NCBI RefSeq assembly: GCF_000169455.1
Contig: NZ_AAYC01000018.1
Span: 1-64,000 of the forward strand
Direction of reading: 5' to 3'
DNA from: Roseobacter sp. SK209-2-6
GTDB lineage: Bacteria > Pseudomonadota > Alphaproteobacteria > Rhodobacterales > Rhodobacteraceae
Length of the DNA: 64,000 nt
Shown piece by piece: positions 1 through 8,894 of this stretch (its first letter is position 1; each line of letters begins with the position of its first letter). The position numbers were made by a program, and so were the translations under genes. The notes beneath the pieces were generated by a model. The model was given only the letters and a program-made list of their open reading frames with translations. It had not been told where the DNA came from and ran no database searches.

Positions 1-144
1 CACCCAGGTGCTGTTCAGCCCGGCCTCGTCCAGCATTTTGCGCAAGAGAGACGGCCCAAAACTGCCACGGTTATCTTCATGCAACTGCGGCTGGTAGTGA
101 AACACACCAGGCAGAGGCAATGCGGTGAGGGATGGGCCAGACAT
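1..144 (-). CDS. RmlC-like sugar 3,5-epimerase, N-terminal fragment cut by window edge
   Basis: Reading the minus strand from an ATG at 144 gives an open frame to the window edge. The visible residues fit the start of the dTDP-4-dehydrorhamnose 3,5-epimerase (RmlC) cupin family: a 'GVFHYQPQLHEDNRGSF' stretch where RmlC proteins have a beta-strand followed by 'D.RG.F'. The ATG lies three bases after the rfbF stop, so the two are surely co-transcribed. In an rfbF/rfbG setting the likely substrate is a CDP-4-keto-6-deoxyhexose rather than the dTDP sugar, but that is inference. The catalytic His/Asp and the rest of the cupin lie outside the window, so activity cannot be judged. Confidence 0.75.
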   Translation of the reverse strand, partial: MSGPSLTALPLPGVFHYQPQLHEDNRGSFGPSLLRKMLDEAGLNSTWV

Positions 145-147
145 GGG

Positions 148-915
148 CTAGCCCCAGGTTTTCCAGGGGGCGCCGCCGCCGCTCCAGAGCGCTTCCAACT
201 GGTTCTTGTCCCTAAGCGTATCCATGGCACTCCAGAAGCCACGGTGTTTATAGACCGAAAGCTGCCCGTCCTCAGCCAACTGTTGCATCGGTTTTTTCTC
301 CCAGATCGTGTCTGGCCCCTCAATGTGATCCAGCACCGGGGGTTCGCAGACAAAGAAACCGCCGCTCACCCAATGATTGTCGCCGGCGGGCTTTTCCACA
401 AAGCCGCTGGCGCCATTGCCTTCGATCTCAATGCTGCCGAAGCGGCCGGAGGGCTGCACCGCGGTGACAGTGGCCTGACGCCCCTCGCTGTGGTGGAATT
501 CGATCAGACGGGTCAGATCCACATCAGAAACCCCATCGCCATAGGTCAGGCAGAAGGTCTCACTCAGATGTGGGCGGGCATAGGCCAGGCGACCGCCGGT
601 CTGTGTCAGCTCACCGGTGCTGAGCATGGTGATGCGCCAGGGCTCGGCGCTGTGATTGAGGATATTGAAGTCACCGGTCCCCAGATCAACGCTCACATCC
701 GCGTTGTACAGCAGGTAATTGGTGAAATATTCTTTGATCATATGGCCTTTGTAGCCACAGAGGATAATGAAATCCGTCAGCCCATGGGCGCTGTAGGACT
801 TCATGATATGCCACAGGATAGGCTTGCCACCGATTTCCAGCATCGGCTTTGGGCGCAAGTGGGATTCTTCGCTAATCCGGGTCCCCAGACCACCTGCCAG
901 AATGACAACTTTCAT
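148..915 (-). CDS. rfbF: glucose-1-phosphate cytidylyltransferase
   Basis: This cytoplasmic enzyme makes CDP-glucose from CTP and glucose-1-phosphate, the first step of CDP-6-deoxyhexose synthesis. At 255 residues it has the family's usual length. The nucleotidyltransferase signature LAGGLGTR is at residues 6-13, followed by the RfbF-typical 'KPMLEIGGKPILWHIM' at about 23-38 with its conserved lysines. It is divergent from the C-methyltransferase/rfbG pair that supplies the next steps; the 161-bp spacer between them (916-1076) should hold both promoters. Downstream it is joined to the RmlC-like gene with a three-base gap. The identification rests on strong full-length family resemblance. Confidence 0.95.
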   Translation of the reverse strand: MKVVILAGGLGTRISEESHLRPKPMLEIGGKPILWHIMKSYSAHGLTDFIILCGYKGHMIKEYFTNYLLYNADVSVDLGTGDFNILNHSAEPWRITMLSTGELTQTGGRLAYARPHLSETFCLTYGDGVSDVDLTRLIEFHHSEGRQATVTAVQPSGRFGSIEIEGNGASGFVEKPAGDNHWVSGGFFVCEPPVLDHIEGPDTIWEKKPMQQLAEDGQLSVYKHRGFWSAMDTLRDKNQLEALWSGGGAPWKTWG

Positions 916-1076
916 GTGCTTGCTCGCATCAATTACAATCTCACTTGAATTTTAGCGATACGCCAACGCGGTTAATTTTCTTTTACACGGGATGGGTGTT
1001 TCAGGTTTGGTAACCATTCTCTTTTAGGCCTTTTCGCACCAGCGCCCCTGCTGGAAGCCCTTGCCCGAGGTTGATC

Positions 1077-2345
1077 ATGAGCAGAAGCCAGCCCCACCCG
1101 TGCCCCCTATGTCAGCCCCTCGCGGACAGCCCACAGACGGGCCCGCAGACGGGGGCGAACTGCCCAGACAGCGCGGTGATCGAGCGGCGGCTTTATGTAC
1201 CAACCCTGCAGAATGTGACCCTTGCCACCCGAGAGGCCGCGCAGACCGCCCGGCGCGGGACCTTGAAGATGGTCCAATGTGGCAGCTGTGGCTTTGTCTG
1301 GAACGCCGCCTTTGATCCGGCGCTGATGTCCTATGACAGCGGTTACAACAATGATGTCAGCGCCTCGGATTTCTATCAGGCCCATCTCTGCAGCATGGCG
1401 GACCGGATCCTGGCATCGGTGCCCCCGGAGGAAGAGATCCACTATGTGGAGATCGGCTGCGGCGAGGGGGATTTCCTGCGGCTGCTGCATGAACGCGGCC
1501 AGGGACGGGTGGTCTCGGCGGTGGGCTTTGATCCTTCCTTTACCACTGCGGAGCAGCTGCCGGATGGGGTTGTTGTCCATCCCTGCTATTTCACCCCGGC
1601 AGAAATTACCAAGATCCCCCCGCAGACCAATATTGTTTGCTCGCGCCATACGATCGAACATGTCAGCGATGTGCAGGGCTTTGCCGCGAACCTGGCGGCG
1701 ACCATGGCACCAGGGCGGCAGCTCTTTGTCGAAACCCCCGATGTCGACTGGATCCTGCGCCATGGCGCGTTTCAGGATTTCTTCTATGAACATTGCGCGC
1801 TCTACACCCCGCATTCGATCAGCCTGCTCCTGGCCCGGCACGGGCTGCAATGCGAGGTGGTGCCAGTCTATGACGGTCAATACATGTGGATCGAGGCGCA
1901 GATCCCCGCCGCAGGCCAGCCGCTGGTGCAACCGCCACCCAGCGACCCGCGGGATCTGGGGCAGACCTATCAGAGCCACCGCAGCGCCCTGCTGGACAGT
2001 TGGGCAGCCTATCTGGAGCGGCGCAAAAGTGCAGGTCCGATCGCCATTTGGGGGGCCGCCTCCAAGGGGGTGACCTTCGCCTTGATCATGAATGCCCGGA
2101 CCCATCAGATGATCACCGCGGGCATTGATCTCAATGCCGCCAAGCAGGGCTGCTACATGCCCGTCACCGGCCTCCCGATCCTGGCCCCGCAGGAGGCCAA
2201 GGACATGGGAGTGGCCACCGTCGTGATCATGAATCCGAATTATGAGGCAGAGATTCGCAACATGATTGCCGATCTGGACTGGTCCCCTGAGATCACGGTG
2301 CTGAACGAGGCACGTGATGAGCAGCAACTCAAACATGTTTCTTGA
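1077..2345 (+). CDS. sugar C-methyltransferase (class I SAM-dependent, three-domain type)
   Basis: The 422-residue protein has the layout of deoxysugar 3-C-methyltransferases of the TcaB9/TylCIII type. A zinc-binding head has CPLC at residues 9-12 and CGSC near 72-75. A SAM-binding Rossmann domain carries 'EIGCGEGDF' near residue 125, and the C-terminal Methyltransf_14-like domain carries 'GAASKGVTF' near 327. A TTG at 1071 is in frame, but the ATG at 1077 sits six bases after a GAGG and is preferred. It lies between rfbF and rfbG, so the likely substrate is CDP-4-keto-6-deoxyglucose or a derivative, giving a branched C-methyl sugar. The exact carbon methylated cannot be read from sequence. 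Confidence 0.85.
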   Translation: MSRSQPHPCPLCQPLADSPQTGPQTGANCPDSAVIERRLYVPTLQNVTLATREAAQTARRGTLKMVQCGSCGFVWNAAFDPALMSYDSGYNNDVSASDFYQAHLCSMADRILASVPPEEEIHYVEIGCGEGDFLRLLHERGQGRVVSAVGFDPSFTTAEQLPDGVVVHPCYFTPAEITKIPPQTNIVCSRHTIEHVSDVQGFAANLAATMAPGRQLFVETPDVDWILRHGAFQDFFYEHCALYTPHSISLLLARHGLQCEVVPVYDGQYMWIEAQIPAAGQPLVQPPPSDPRDLGQTYQSHRSALLDSWAAYLERRKSAGPIAIWGAASKGVTFALIMNARTHQMITAGIDLNAAKQGCYMPVTGLPILAPQEAKDMGVATVVIMNPNYEAEIRNMIADLDWSPEITVLNEARDEQQLKHVS

Positions 2346-2413
2346 GCCGACCAAAGAGCTCTCAGCCAGAGAAATCCAGGCCAGAAAGACCCCAGACTGA
2401 CAAGGTAGCCCCC

Positions 2414-3532
2414 GTGAGCAAGAGCACATTCCGCAGCGACCCCTCCTTCTGGCACGGGCGCCGTGTCTTTGTGACCGGCCATACCGGCTTCAAGGGCAGC
2501 TGGCTGACCGCCTGGCTGCTGCAGATGCAGGCCCAGGTGCGCGGCTTTGCGCTCCCTCCCACTCTGGAGGGGGTGCCAGAGGGGCGGCAGAGCTTCTTTG
2601 ACGAGCTGGGCCTGGCAGCAGAGATTGACCATGTGCCGGGCGATATCCGCGATCAAGCGGCTCTGCATCAGGCGGTGCAGGCGTTTGACCCCGAGATTGT
2701 CATCCACATGGCGGCGCAGCCCCTGGTGCGCTATTCCTATGCCGCCCCGGTTGAGACCTATGCCACCAATGTCATGGGGACCGTGCATCTGCTGGAGGCC
2801 TGCCGCACTGCTGCACCTTCGCTGCGCTCCATTGTCGTGGTCTCCAGTGACAAATGCTATGAGAACCGCGAGCAGATCTGGGGCTACCGGGAAAGCGACC
2901 CCATGGGGGGGCATGATCCCTATTCCAACAGCAAGGGCTGCACCGAGTTGGTGACCGCCTCTTACCGCAGCTCCTATTTTCCGCCAGAGCGCCAGCAGGA
3001 GCACGGGGTGACCCTGGCTTCGGGGCGGGCGGGGAATGTGATCGGCGGCGGCGACTGGAGCCCGGACCGGATTGTCCCCGATGCCATGCGCGCCTTTGCC
3101 ATGGGCGGCACCCTACATCTGCGCAACCCCGGCGCGCTGCGCCCCTGGCAGCATGTGTTGGACCCGCTGGCAGGCTATCTGCGCCTGGCTGAAATGGGCT
3201 TTTCTGCACCAGAGCTCTGCGCCCGCGGCTGGAACTTTGGCCCGGATGATCAGATGACTCTCTCCGTTGAGGAGATCGTCACCGGTTTTGCCCAGACCCT
3301 GGGCCCGGCGTTCCGCTGGGACAGTCAGGCAGGCGACGGGCTGCACGAGGCCCATCTCCTGAAACTGGATTGCACAGCGGCGCGGCAGCTCCTGGGCTGG
3401 CAACCACAGCTGGATGCAGCAGAGATGACGCGCTGGACCGCAGACTGGTATGAGGGTCAGACCCCAGAGCAGAGATGCGCCGTCACCGCAGAGCAAATCA
3501 CCGCCTATCGAGCCCGACTGGCAGAGCGGTGA
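2414..3532 (+). CDS. rfbG: CDP-glucose 4,6-dehydratase
   Basis: An extended short-chain dehydrogenase that converts CDP-glucose to CDP-4-keto-6-deoxyglucose using bound NAD. The Rossmann motif 'VTGHTGFKGSW' at about residues 20-30 is diagnostic of RfbG, and the YxxxK pair is in 'DPYSNSKGCTE' near residue 171. The frame is open back to a TTG at 2342 that overlaps the methyltransferase stop. The GTG at 2414, seven bases after AAGG, gives 372 residues and an N-terminus close to known RfbG proteins, so it is preferred. The gene converges on manC across 54 bp in which I see no clear terminator. Confidence 0.95.
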   Translation: MSKSTFRSDPSFWHGRRVFVTGHTGFKGSWLTAWLLQMQAQVRGFALPPTLEGVPEGRQSFFDELGLAAEIDHVPGDIRDQAALHQAVQAFDPEIVIHMAAQPLVRYSYAAPVETYATNVMGTVHLLEACRTAAPSLRSIVVVSSDKCYENREQIWGYRESDPMGGHDPYSNSKGCTELVTASYRSSYFPPERQQEHGVTLASGRAGNVIGGGDWSPDRIVPDAMRAFAMGGTLHLRNPGALRPWQHVLDPLAGYLRLAEMGFSAPELCARGWNFGPDDQMTLSVEEIVTGFAQTLGPAFRWDSQAGDGLHEAHLLKLDCTAARQLLGWQPQLDAAEMTRWTADWYEGQTPEQRCAVTAEQITAYRARLAER

Positions 3533-3586
3533 GGCCTTGCCGCTGCAGCCTTGCAGCTTTCACGCCTCACCCTGCTCAGCCCTGAC

Positions 3587-5023
3587 CTATGCCTTCCCCT
3601 CGGGTGCTCGGGCGTAGATATCTTCATATCGGATGATGTCATCCTCCCCGAGGTAGCTGCCGGTCTGCACTTCGATCAGCACCATGGGCAGCTTGCCCGG
3701 GTTTTCCAGCCGGTGCACCGCCCCCAGCGGGATATAGACCGATTGGTTTTCGCTCAGCAGTTTCACCGTCTCATCCACCGTGACCTTGGCGGTACCAGCC
3801 ACCACGATCCAATGCTCAGAGCGGTGGTGATGGCTCTGCAGGCTCAGCGCAGCGCCAGGGTGCACATGGATGCGTTTCACCTGAAAGCGCTCCCCTACCA
3901 CTAGGCTCTCGAACCAGCCCCAGGGGCGGTGATCCTTGGGAAAGGCCTCTGCCTGATGCGCCGATTTCCCCTTCAGCGCTGCAACCGCCTGTTTCACATC
4001 CTGCGCACGAGAGGCATCCGCCACCAGAACCGCATCGGGCATGGCAACCGCAATCACATCCTTGAGGCCAATGCCCACCAGCTCCACAGCGGGGTCTTCT
4101 GAGCGCAAGAGGCTGTTGTCACAGTCCAGCGCCGTGGCATTCTGCGAGGTCACAACCCCACGCGCATCCGGCCCACTCTCGCGCCAGACCGCATCCCAGC
4201 CGCCCAGATCGGACCAGCCCGCAGCAAAGGGCACCACAGTCAGATTGTCGGCCTTTTCCATCACCGCATAGTCGATGGAGATATCCGGGCAAGTCGCCCA
4301 GGCCGCGGGATCCAGCCGGAAGAAGCCCAGATCCGCCTGCCCCTGATCCACCGCGGCCTGCACCGGCGCCAGGAGGTCCGGCGCATGGGTGCGGAAGGCT
4401 GCCAGAATGGTCTGGACCGAGAACAGGAAGATCCCCGCATTCCACAGGAAATTGCCCGAGGCCAGCATATCCTCTGCCGCCGCCTGCGCGGGTTTTTCGA
4501 CAAAGCGCTTCAATCCGATGGCACGGGGGGTGAAATCACCCGGATCCTCTTCCAGCTCCAGATAGCCATAGCCGGTTTCCGCATGGCTGGGCTTGATGCC
4601 AAAGGTGACGATCTGCCCCGCCTCAGCGGCCCCCTGCCCGGCAGCAACCGCCGCGCGGAAGGCAGGCGCATCCGGCACCACATGATCCGAAGGTGCCACC
4701 AGCATCAGCGCCTCGGGATTCGTTCGCTCCAACCAGAGCGCCGCCGCCAGAACCGCAGGCGCCGTATTGCGCCCCGAAGGCTCGATCAGCACAGCCCCCG
4801 GATCAATCCCCGCCGTGCTCAGCTGTTCGGTCACGATAAAGCGAAAATCGGAATTGGTCAGCACCATGGGGGGGCCATAGCCCGGCCCCGAGAGCCGCTG
4901 CGCCGAGGCCTGAAACAGGGTGTCTTCCCCCACCAGCGGCACAAATTGCTTGGGGTAGCTCTTGCGCGACAAAGGCCAGAGCCGCGTGCCGGAACCGCCG
5001 CACAGAAGAATGGGGGTAATCAT
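3587..5023 (-). CDS. manC: mannose-1-phosphate guanylyltransferase / mannose-6-phosphate isomerase
   Basis: This bifunctional type II enzyme (CpsB/AlgA family, 478 residues, normal length) makes GDP-mannose. The guanylyltransferase domain opens with 'LLCGGSGTRLWPLSRKSYPK' at residues 6-25, and 'FVEKPA' lies further on. The C-terminal isomerase cupin shows 'HVHPGAALSLQSHHHR' near residues 380-395 with its metal-binding histidines. An AGAGG stands seven bases before the ATG. It heads no operon here: gmd and fcl lie upstream on the same strand, with an 18-bp gap to fcl, so the three genes form one GDP-mannose/GDP-fucose unit. GDP-mannose would also feed the AlgD-like dehydrogenase at 52189. Confidence 0.96.
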   Translation of the reverse strand: MITPILLCGGSGTRLWPLSRKSYPKQFVPLVGEDTLFQASAQRLSGPGYGPPMVLTNSDFRFIVTEQLSTAGIDPGAVLIEPSGRNTAPAVLAAALWLERTNPEALMLVAPSDHVVPDAPAFRAAVAAGQGAAEAGQIVTFGIKPSHAETGYGYLELEEDPGDFTPRAIGLKRFVEKPAQAAAEDMLASGNFLWNAGIFLFSVQTILAAFRTHAPDLLAPVQAAVDQGQADLGFFRLDPAAWATCPDISIDYAVMEKADNLTVVPFAAGWSDLGGWDAVWRESGPDARGVVTSQNATALDCDNSLLRSEDPAVELVGIGLKDVIAVAMPDAVLVADASRAQDVKQAVAALKGKSAHQAEAFPKDHRPWGWFESLVVGERFQVKRIHVHPGAALSLQSHHHRSEHWIVVAGTAKVTVDETVKLLSENQSVYIPLGAVHRLENPGKLPMVLIEVQTGSYLGEDDIIRYEDIYARAPEGKA

Positions 5024-5041
5024 AACCGTACCTCTTTGAAA

Positions 5042-6022
5042 TCACTTGGCGCGCAGGTTATCCAGCCCCTGCTCCAGGAACCAGCGGTAAGTGCCCTGAA
5101 TGCCCTCTTCCAGGCCGATTGACGCTTTCCAGCCCAGCCGCTCCAGCCGCGAGACATCCATCAGTTTCTTCAAGGTGCCGTCGGGTTTTGACGGATCGGT
5201 GCTGATCCGCCCCGCAAAGCCAGTGACCCGCGCCACCATCTGCGCCAGCTCCAGAATGCTGATATCGCTGCCAGAGCCCACATTGATATGGGAGAGCATC
5301 GGCGCGGTCTCACGCGCGTAGATCTCCGGATCCAGGTCCAGCACAAAGAGCGAGGCCGCCGCCATGTCCTCCACATGCAGGAACTCGCGCATCGGCTTGC
5401 CGGAGCCCCAGATCACCACCTCCTCGAGCCCGGCCTCAGCCGCCTCGTGGAAGCGCCGGATCAGGGCCGGCAGCACATGGGAGTTCTCCGGGTGGAAATT
5501 GTCGCCGGGCCCATAAAGGTTGGTCGGCATCACCGAGCGGTAATCGCTGCCGTACTGACGGTTGTAGCTCTCGCAGAGCTTGATGCCGGCGATCTTGGCC
5601 ACCGCATAGGGCTCATTGGTGGGCTCCAGCACGCCCGTCAGGAGCGCATCCTCGCGCATCGGCTGCGGCACCGCCTTGGGATAGATGCAGGAGGAGCCCA
5701 GCTGCAGCAGCTTTTTCACCCCGGCCTCATAGGCCTGATGGATCACATTGCATTCCATCATCAGGTTTTCATAGATGAACTGGGCCGGGTAGCTGTTGTT
5801 GGCCAGGATGCCGCCAACCTTGGCCGCCGCCAGAATGACCTGATCGGGTTTTTCCGCCTGCATAAAGGCGCGCACCGCGGCTTGATCGGTCAGATCCAGC
5901 TCGGCGCTGGTGCGGGTCAGCAGCTCCAGGTCTTCGCCCGCCGCCTGGCGTGCCTGCAGTTGGCGCAGAATGGCGCCCCCCACCATGCCGCGGTGGCCTG
6001 CGATATAGATGCGCGTGGTCAT
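5042..6022 (-). CDS. fcl: GDP-L-fucose synthase
   Basis: The 326-residue SDR enzyme (GDP-4-keto-6-deoxymannose 3,5-epimerase/4-reductase, WcaG family) acts after Gmd and yields GDP-L-fucose with NADPH. Visible motifs are '[10 protein letters not shown]' at residues 9-18 for cofactor binding, the family-specific 'LGSSCIYPK' near residue 108, and YAVAK (YxxxK) near 137. The start is supported by GAGG about nine bases upstream. It sits between gmd and manC on the same strand. The 116-bp spacer to gmd is GC-rich and contains a hairpin, described separately. Confidence 0.97.
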   Translation of the reverse strand: MTTRIYIAGHRGMVGGAILRQLQARQAAGEDLELLTRTSAELDLTDQAAVRAFMQAEKPDQVILAAAKVGGILANNSYPAQFIYENLMMECNVIHQAYEAGVKKLLQLGSSCIYPKAVPQPMREDALLTGVLEPTNEPYAVAKIAGIKLCESYNRQYGSDYRSVMPTNLYGPGDNFHPENSHVLPALIRRFHEAAEAGLEEVVIWGSGKPMREFLHVEDMAAASLFVLDLDPEIYARETAPMLSHINVGSGSDISILELAQMVARVTGFAGRISTDPSKPDGTLKKLMDVSRLERLGWKASIGLEEGIQGTYRWFLEQGLDNLRAK

Positions 6023-6088
6023 GTCTTGATCCTCGTCACGGAAAGAATGGGAGGGGCCGGAGCCGGAACCCCGCTCCCGGAAGCAGGG

Positions 6089-6126
6089 CTGGGGCCCCCG
6101 GAGGGCCGTCGTCTCAGGGGGCCCAG
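6089..6126 (-). promoter_or_regulatory. GC-rich hairpin in the gmd-fcl spacer
   Basis: An 11-base arm at 6089-6099 pairs with a 10-base arm at 6117-6126, with a single bulged G and a 17-base loop. No T-run follows on either strand, so it is not a standard intrinsic terminator. It could be an mRNA stability element or processing site that sets the gmd:fcl ratio. This is a sequence observation; its role is inference. Confidence 0.4.
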
Positions 6127-6138
6127 GGACTCAGCGGC

Positions 6139-7257
6139 TCAGCTCTCGATGCTGACCGGCAGATCCATGCCATGCTCTTTCAAAAGCGCATGGCGGCGGG
6201 CGGTTTTCAGGTCTTCGGCGACCATCTCGGCGCACATCTCTTGCGTGGTGATCTCCGGCTCCCAGCCGAGGCGCTCCTTGGCCTTGCTGGGATCGCCCAG
6301 GAGGGTTTCCACCTCGGCGGGGCGGAAGTAGCGGGGATCAATGCGCAAGACCACATCTCCGACCTTCAGCGCCGAGGCCTTGTCGCCTTCGATGGCCGCC
6401 ACAGTGGCAATCTCATCGACGCCCTCACCGCTGAATTCCAGCGTGATGCCCAACTCTTCGGCTGACCACTGGATGAACTGGCGCACCGAATATTGCTTGC
6501 CTGTCGCGATGACAAAATCCTCTGGGCTGTCCTGCTGCAGCATCATCCACTGCATCCGCACATAGTCCTTGGCATGGCCCCAGTCGCGCAGCGCGTCGAT
6601 ATTGCCCATATAGAGGCAGGGCTCCAGCCCCTGCGCGATATTGGCGAGGCCACGGGTGATCTTGCGGGTCACAAAGGTCTCACCGCGGCGCGGGCTCTCA
6701 TGGTTGAAGAGGATGCCGTTGCAGGCATAGATGCCATAGCTCTCCCGGTAGTTCACCGTGATCCAATAGGCATACATCTTGGCCACAGCGTAAGGGCTGC
6801 GCGGATAAAAGGGCGTGGTCTCGCGCTGCGGGGTCTCCTGCACCAGGCCATAAAGCTCGGAGGTGGAGGCCTGATAGAAGCGGGTCTGGTTCTCCAGCCC
6901 CAGAAAGCGGATCGCCTCCAGCAAGCGCAGCGTGCCCATGGCATCCACATCGGCGGTATATTCCGGGCTCTCGAAAGAGACCGCCACATGGCTCTGCGCG
7001 CCGAGGTTATAGACCTCATCCGGCTGCACATCCTTCAGGATCCGCGTCAGGTTGGAGCTATCGGTCAGATCGCCGTAATGCAGCTTGAAGCGGGCCTGAT
7101 CCACATGCGGATCCTGATAGATGTGATCCACACGCTCGGTATTGAACGAAGAGGCCCGGCGCTTGATCCCATGCACCTCATAGCCCTTCTCCAGGAGAAA
7201 CTCCGCCAGATAGGACCCATCCTGACCGGTGATCCCGGTGATCAATGCTCGTTTCAT
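6139..7257 (-). CDS. gmd: GDP-mannose 4,6-dehydratase
   Basis: The first committed enzyme of GDP-L-fucose synthesis, converting GDP-mannose to GDP-4-keto-6-deoxymannose with bound NADP. The 372 residues have the expected length. Key segments are '[19 protein letters not shown]' from residue 8, '[16 protein letters not shown]' near 32, the catalytic Ser/Thr region 'STSELYG', and YAVAK (YxxxK) at about residue 155. An AAAGGGG precedes the ATG at good spacing. It is the first gene of the gmd-fcl-manC unit; its promoter must lie in 7258-7554, beside the parS-like site. Confidence 0.97.
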   Translation of the reverse strand: MKRALITGITGQDGSYLAEFLLEKGYEVHGIKRRASSFNTERVDHIYQDPHVDQARFKLHYGDLTDSSNLTRILKDVQPDEVYNLGAQSHVAVSFESPEYTADVDAMGTLRLLEAIRFLGLENQTRFYQASTSELYGLVQETPQRETTPFYPRSPYAVAKMYAYWITVNYRESYGIYACNGILFNHESPRRGETFVTRKITRGLANIAQGLEPCLYMGNIDALRDWGHAKDYVRMQWMMLQQDSPEDFVIATGKQYSVRQFIQWSAEELGITLEFSGEGVDEIATVAAIEGDKASALKVGDVVLRIDPRYFRPAEVETLLGDPSKAKERLGWEPEITTQEMCAEMVAEDLKTARRHALLKEHGMDLPVSIES

Positions 7258-7635
7258 CTGTCATTCCCCTTTGATCTTGCCCGCAACGGACCCCTTATAG
7301 GGGGGCCCTTTGAATGCCCGTTCTGACCAAAAGCTAAGGCCAAGTCCAGAGCAGCGCCACAGACATAGGCCTAAGATCGCTCTGACAGCCTGCTTTCCCC
7401 CTTTTTCAAGCCCACTCAAAAGCAGCGACAGGGCTCCTTGGGGCGACATGAAACCACAGAATGAGGTCAGGAAAACGCAAGGCTTCGCCCTTGAACAGCG
7501 AGAACAGAGGGAAGAGAAGGACAGGGCAGGGGGTGGCGCCGGGATCGTCAAAATGTTTCGCGCGCGAAACAATGAGGCAGCAATGCTGACCTAAACAAGG
7601 GTACAGAAACAGAGCCCAACACGGGCGATAGAGTC
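7258..7635. other. intergenic region between gmd start and parB terminator
   Basis: About 380 bases with no convincing gene. It should contain the promoter for the leftward gmd-fcl-manC unit and it holds one parS-like palindrome (7554-7571). The short frames across it have no recognisable protein features, and one of them begins inside the palindrome. Confidence 0.6.
7552..7573. promoter_or_regulatory. parS-like partition palindrome, copy 1
   Basis: An 18-bp perfect palindrome TGTTTCGCGCGCGAAACA occupies 7554-7571, and the surrounding 22 bases are identical to a second copy at 12484-12505. The outer halves, TGTTTC and GAAACA, match those of the canonical chromosomal parS site (TGTTTCACGTGAAACA); only the centre differs. 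It lies on the 3' side of parB, outside the partition genes. I infer that it is the binding site of the ParB encoded at 7716. Confidence 0.8.
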
Positions 7636-7664
7636 AAAAGAAAAGGGCGCCAAACCGGGCGCCC
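7636..7664 (-). terminator. intrinsic terminator of the parA-parB operon
   Basis: Read on the minus strand, a 7-bp perfect GC stem (arms 7658-7664 and 7645-7651, six-base loop) is followed directly by TTTTCTTTT. It stands about 50 bases after the parB stop, as expected for a Rho-independent terminator. Confidence 0.85.
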
Positions 7665-7715
7665 TCCTATATTTTCTATCGATTTCACTCCCAAAAGGGC
7701 AGTTGCTCTTCCGCT

Positions 7716-8831
7716 TCACCGGTTCCGCAGCCAGGCCTTGAGGTCCTCCAGCAGAGCACCATCAACGGCAGAGCCACTCAGCTCGATGCGCTGCGCATCA
7801 GCGCTGTAGCCCAGGCGCAGCCCCGGAGCCGCCTGTAGTGAGATCCGCTCTCCCTTGGTGTGGCTCGGCTCGGACGTCCGGATGCGCGGCTCAGACGGGG
7901 TTGTGACCTCCTCTTTCACCGGGGGCCCCTCAGGCTCTGAAGCATGATTTAGAGCCGCTTTTTCGGGGGCTACTCCCTCTTCCAGTGCGGCATTCAACAG
8001 AGCAAGCTCTGCCGCGGCATCGGCGCGCGGGGCTGCCTGCAGCCGGAATTTCAGCCGTTCGGCAAAGCCCTCATCCTCGCTCAGGCGGCGTACCAGGGAC
8101 AGGCCCAGTTTCTCGCTGATGGCAGCCGGGAAATAAAGCACCGCGTCCAGCGCCTCGACCAGGGTGATGAATGTGCCGATCTTGGAGCGTTTGGCGCGCG
8201 GCACATTGGCAAAGAGTTCCTGCAGGGCTTTGCGCTGATTTGGAAAGACCCCTTCCTTCAGCGCGCGCACCGCGATGCGGGCGCGTTCGTAATGGGAGAG
8301 ATTGACCCGGATTTCATTCTCTTCGACCATGGCCACATAGGCCGCTCCGGCGCTTTCCGGGCGAATGACCAGGGCTTTGATCCTGGCGAATTCAGGCTCT
8401 GATCCTTCGGCATAGAGCCTACGCAGCGCTGTCAACCGGCGCCAGCCCGAGATCAGCCCCCAGGCTTTGCCATCCAGACGACCGGAGAGCGGCACCACCT
8501 CGATCGGGCTTTGTTGACCACGCGCGCGCAGAGAGCCCATGAGGGCCTCCATCTCTTCTTCGTCCTGATGGATGCGGTCGCGCACCAGATGGGTCTCATC
8601 GATGGCATCGAGTGCGATCTCTTCCACCATCAGGCCCTTGGCGCGGGCATTTTGCAGCACATCAGAGAGTTCCTGCAGGGCAGCCTGGCTCGCCGCCTCA
8701 GAGGCGACCTGCGCAATCGGGGCCGGCGCGGCAGAGGCCGTGGGCAGGGGGCCGGAGAGGGCGGATTTTGTCTCGGGCGCAGTGGCCAGATAGCCGGGCT
8801 GGGCGGGCGAGAGTCTTTTGCGTTTTGCCAT
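7716..8831 (-). CDS. parB: plasmid partition protein ParB
   Basis: The centromere-binding partner of ParA, 371 residues. An N-terminal disordered, Ala-rich region of about 60 residues is followed by a ParB/Spo0J-type nuclease-fold domain ('EIALDAIDETHLVRDRIHQ' region near 70-90; 'EENEIRVNLSHYERARIA' near 170). The helix-turn-helix region then contains 'QRKALQELF' and 'RSKIGTFITLVEAL' at about residues 200-225. The C-terminal 100 residues are low in conservation, probably linker and dimer domain. GGGGAGA precedes the ATG. It follows parA by 63 bases on the same strand. Two parS-like palindromes at 7554 and 12486 are its probable targets. Confidence 0.93.
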   Translation of the reverse strand: MAKRKRLSPAQPGYLATAPETKSALSGPLPTASAAPAPIAQVASEAASQAALQELSDVLQNARAKGLMVEEIALDAIDETHLVRDRIHQDEEEMEALMGSLRARGQQSPIEVVPLSGRLDGKAWGLISGWRRLTALRRLYAEGSEPEFARIKALVIRPESAGAAYVAMVEENEIRVNLSHYERARIAVRALKEGVFPNQRKALQELFANVPRAKRSKIGTFITLVEALDAVLYFPAAISEKLGLSLVRRLSEDEGFAERLKFRLQAAPRADAAAELALLNAALEEGVAPEKAALNHASEPEGPPVKEEVTTPSEPRIRTSEPSHTKGERISLQAAPGLRLGYSADAQRIELSGSAVDGALLEDLKAWLRNR

Positions 8832-8894
8832 TGTCCAGGTCTCCCCTGAGTTTCTCTGAGCGCGAGACTTTGCGCATTTTTCCTTGTTAGAGCC

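Noticed and set aside
79-948. A 289-codon plus-strand frame
   Set aside because: It is antisense to rfbF, whose catalytic motifs are unmistakable.
7261-7572. A 103-codon minus-strand frame starting MFRARN
   Set aside because: Its start codon is part of the parS-like palindrome. The same MFRARN start appears at the other palindrome copy (12504), so it reflects the DNA site, not a protein.
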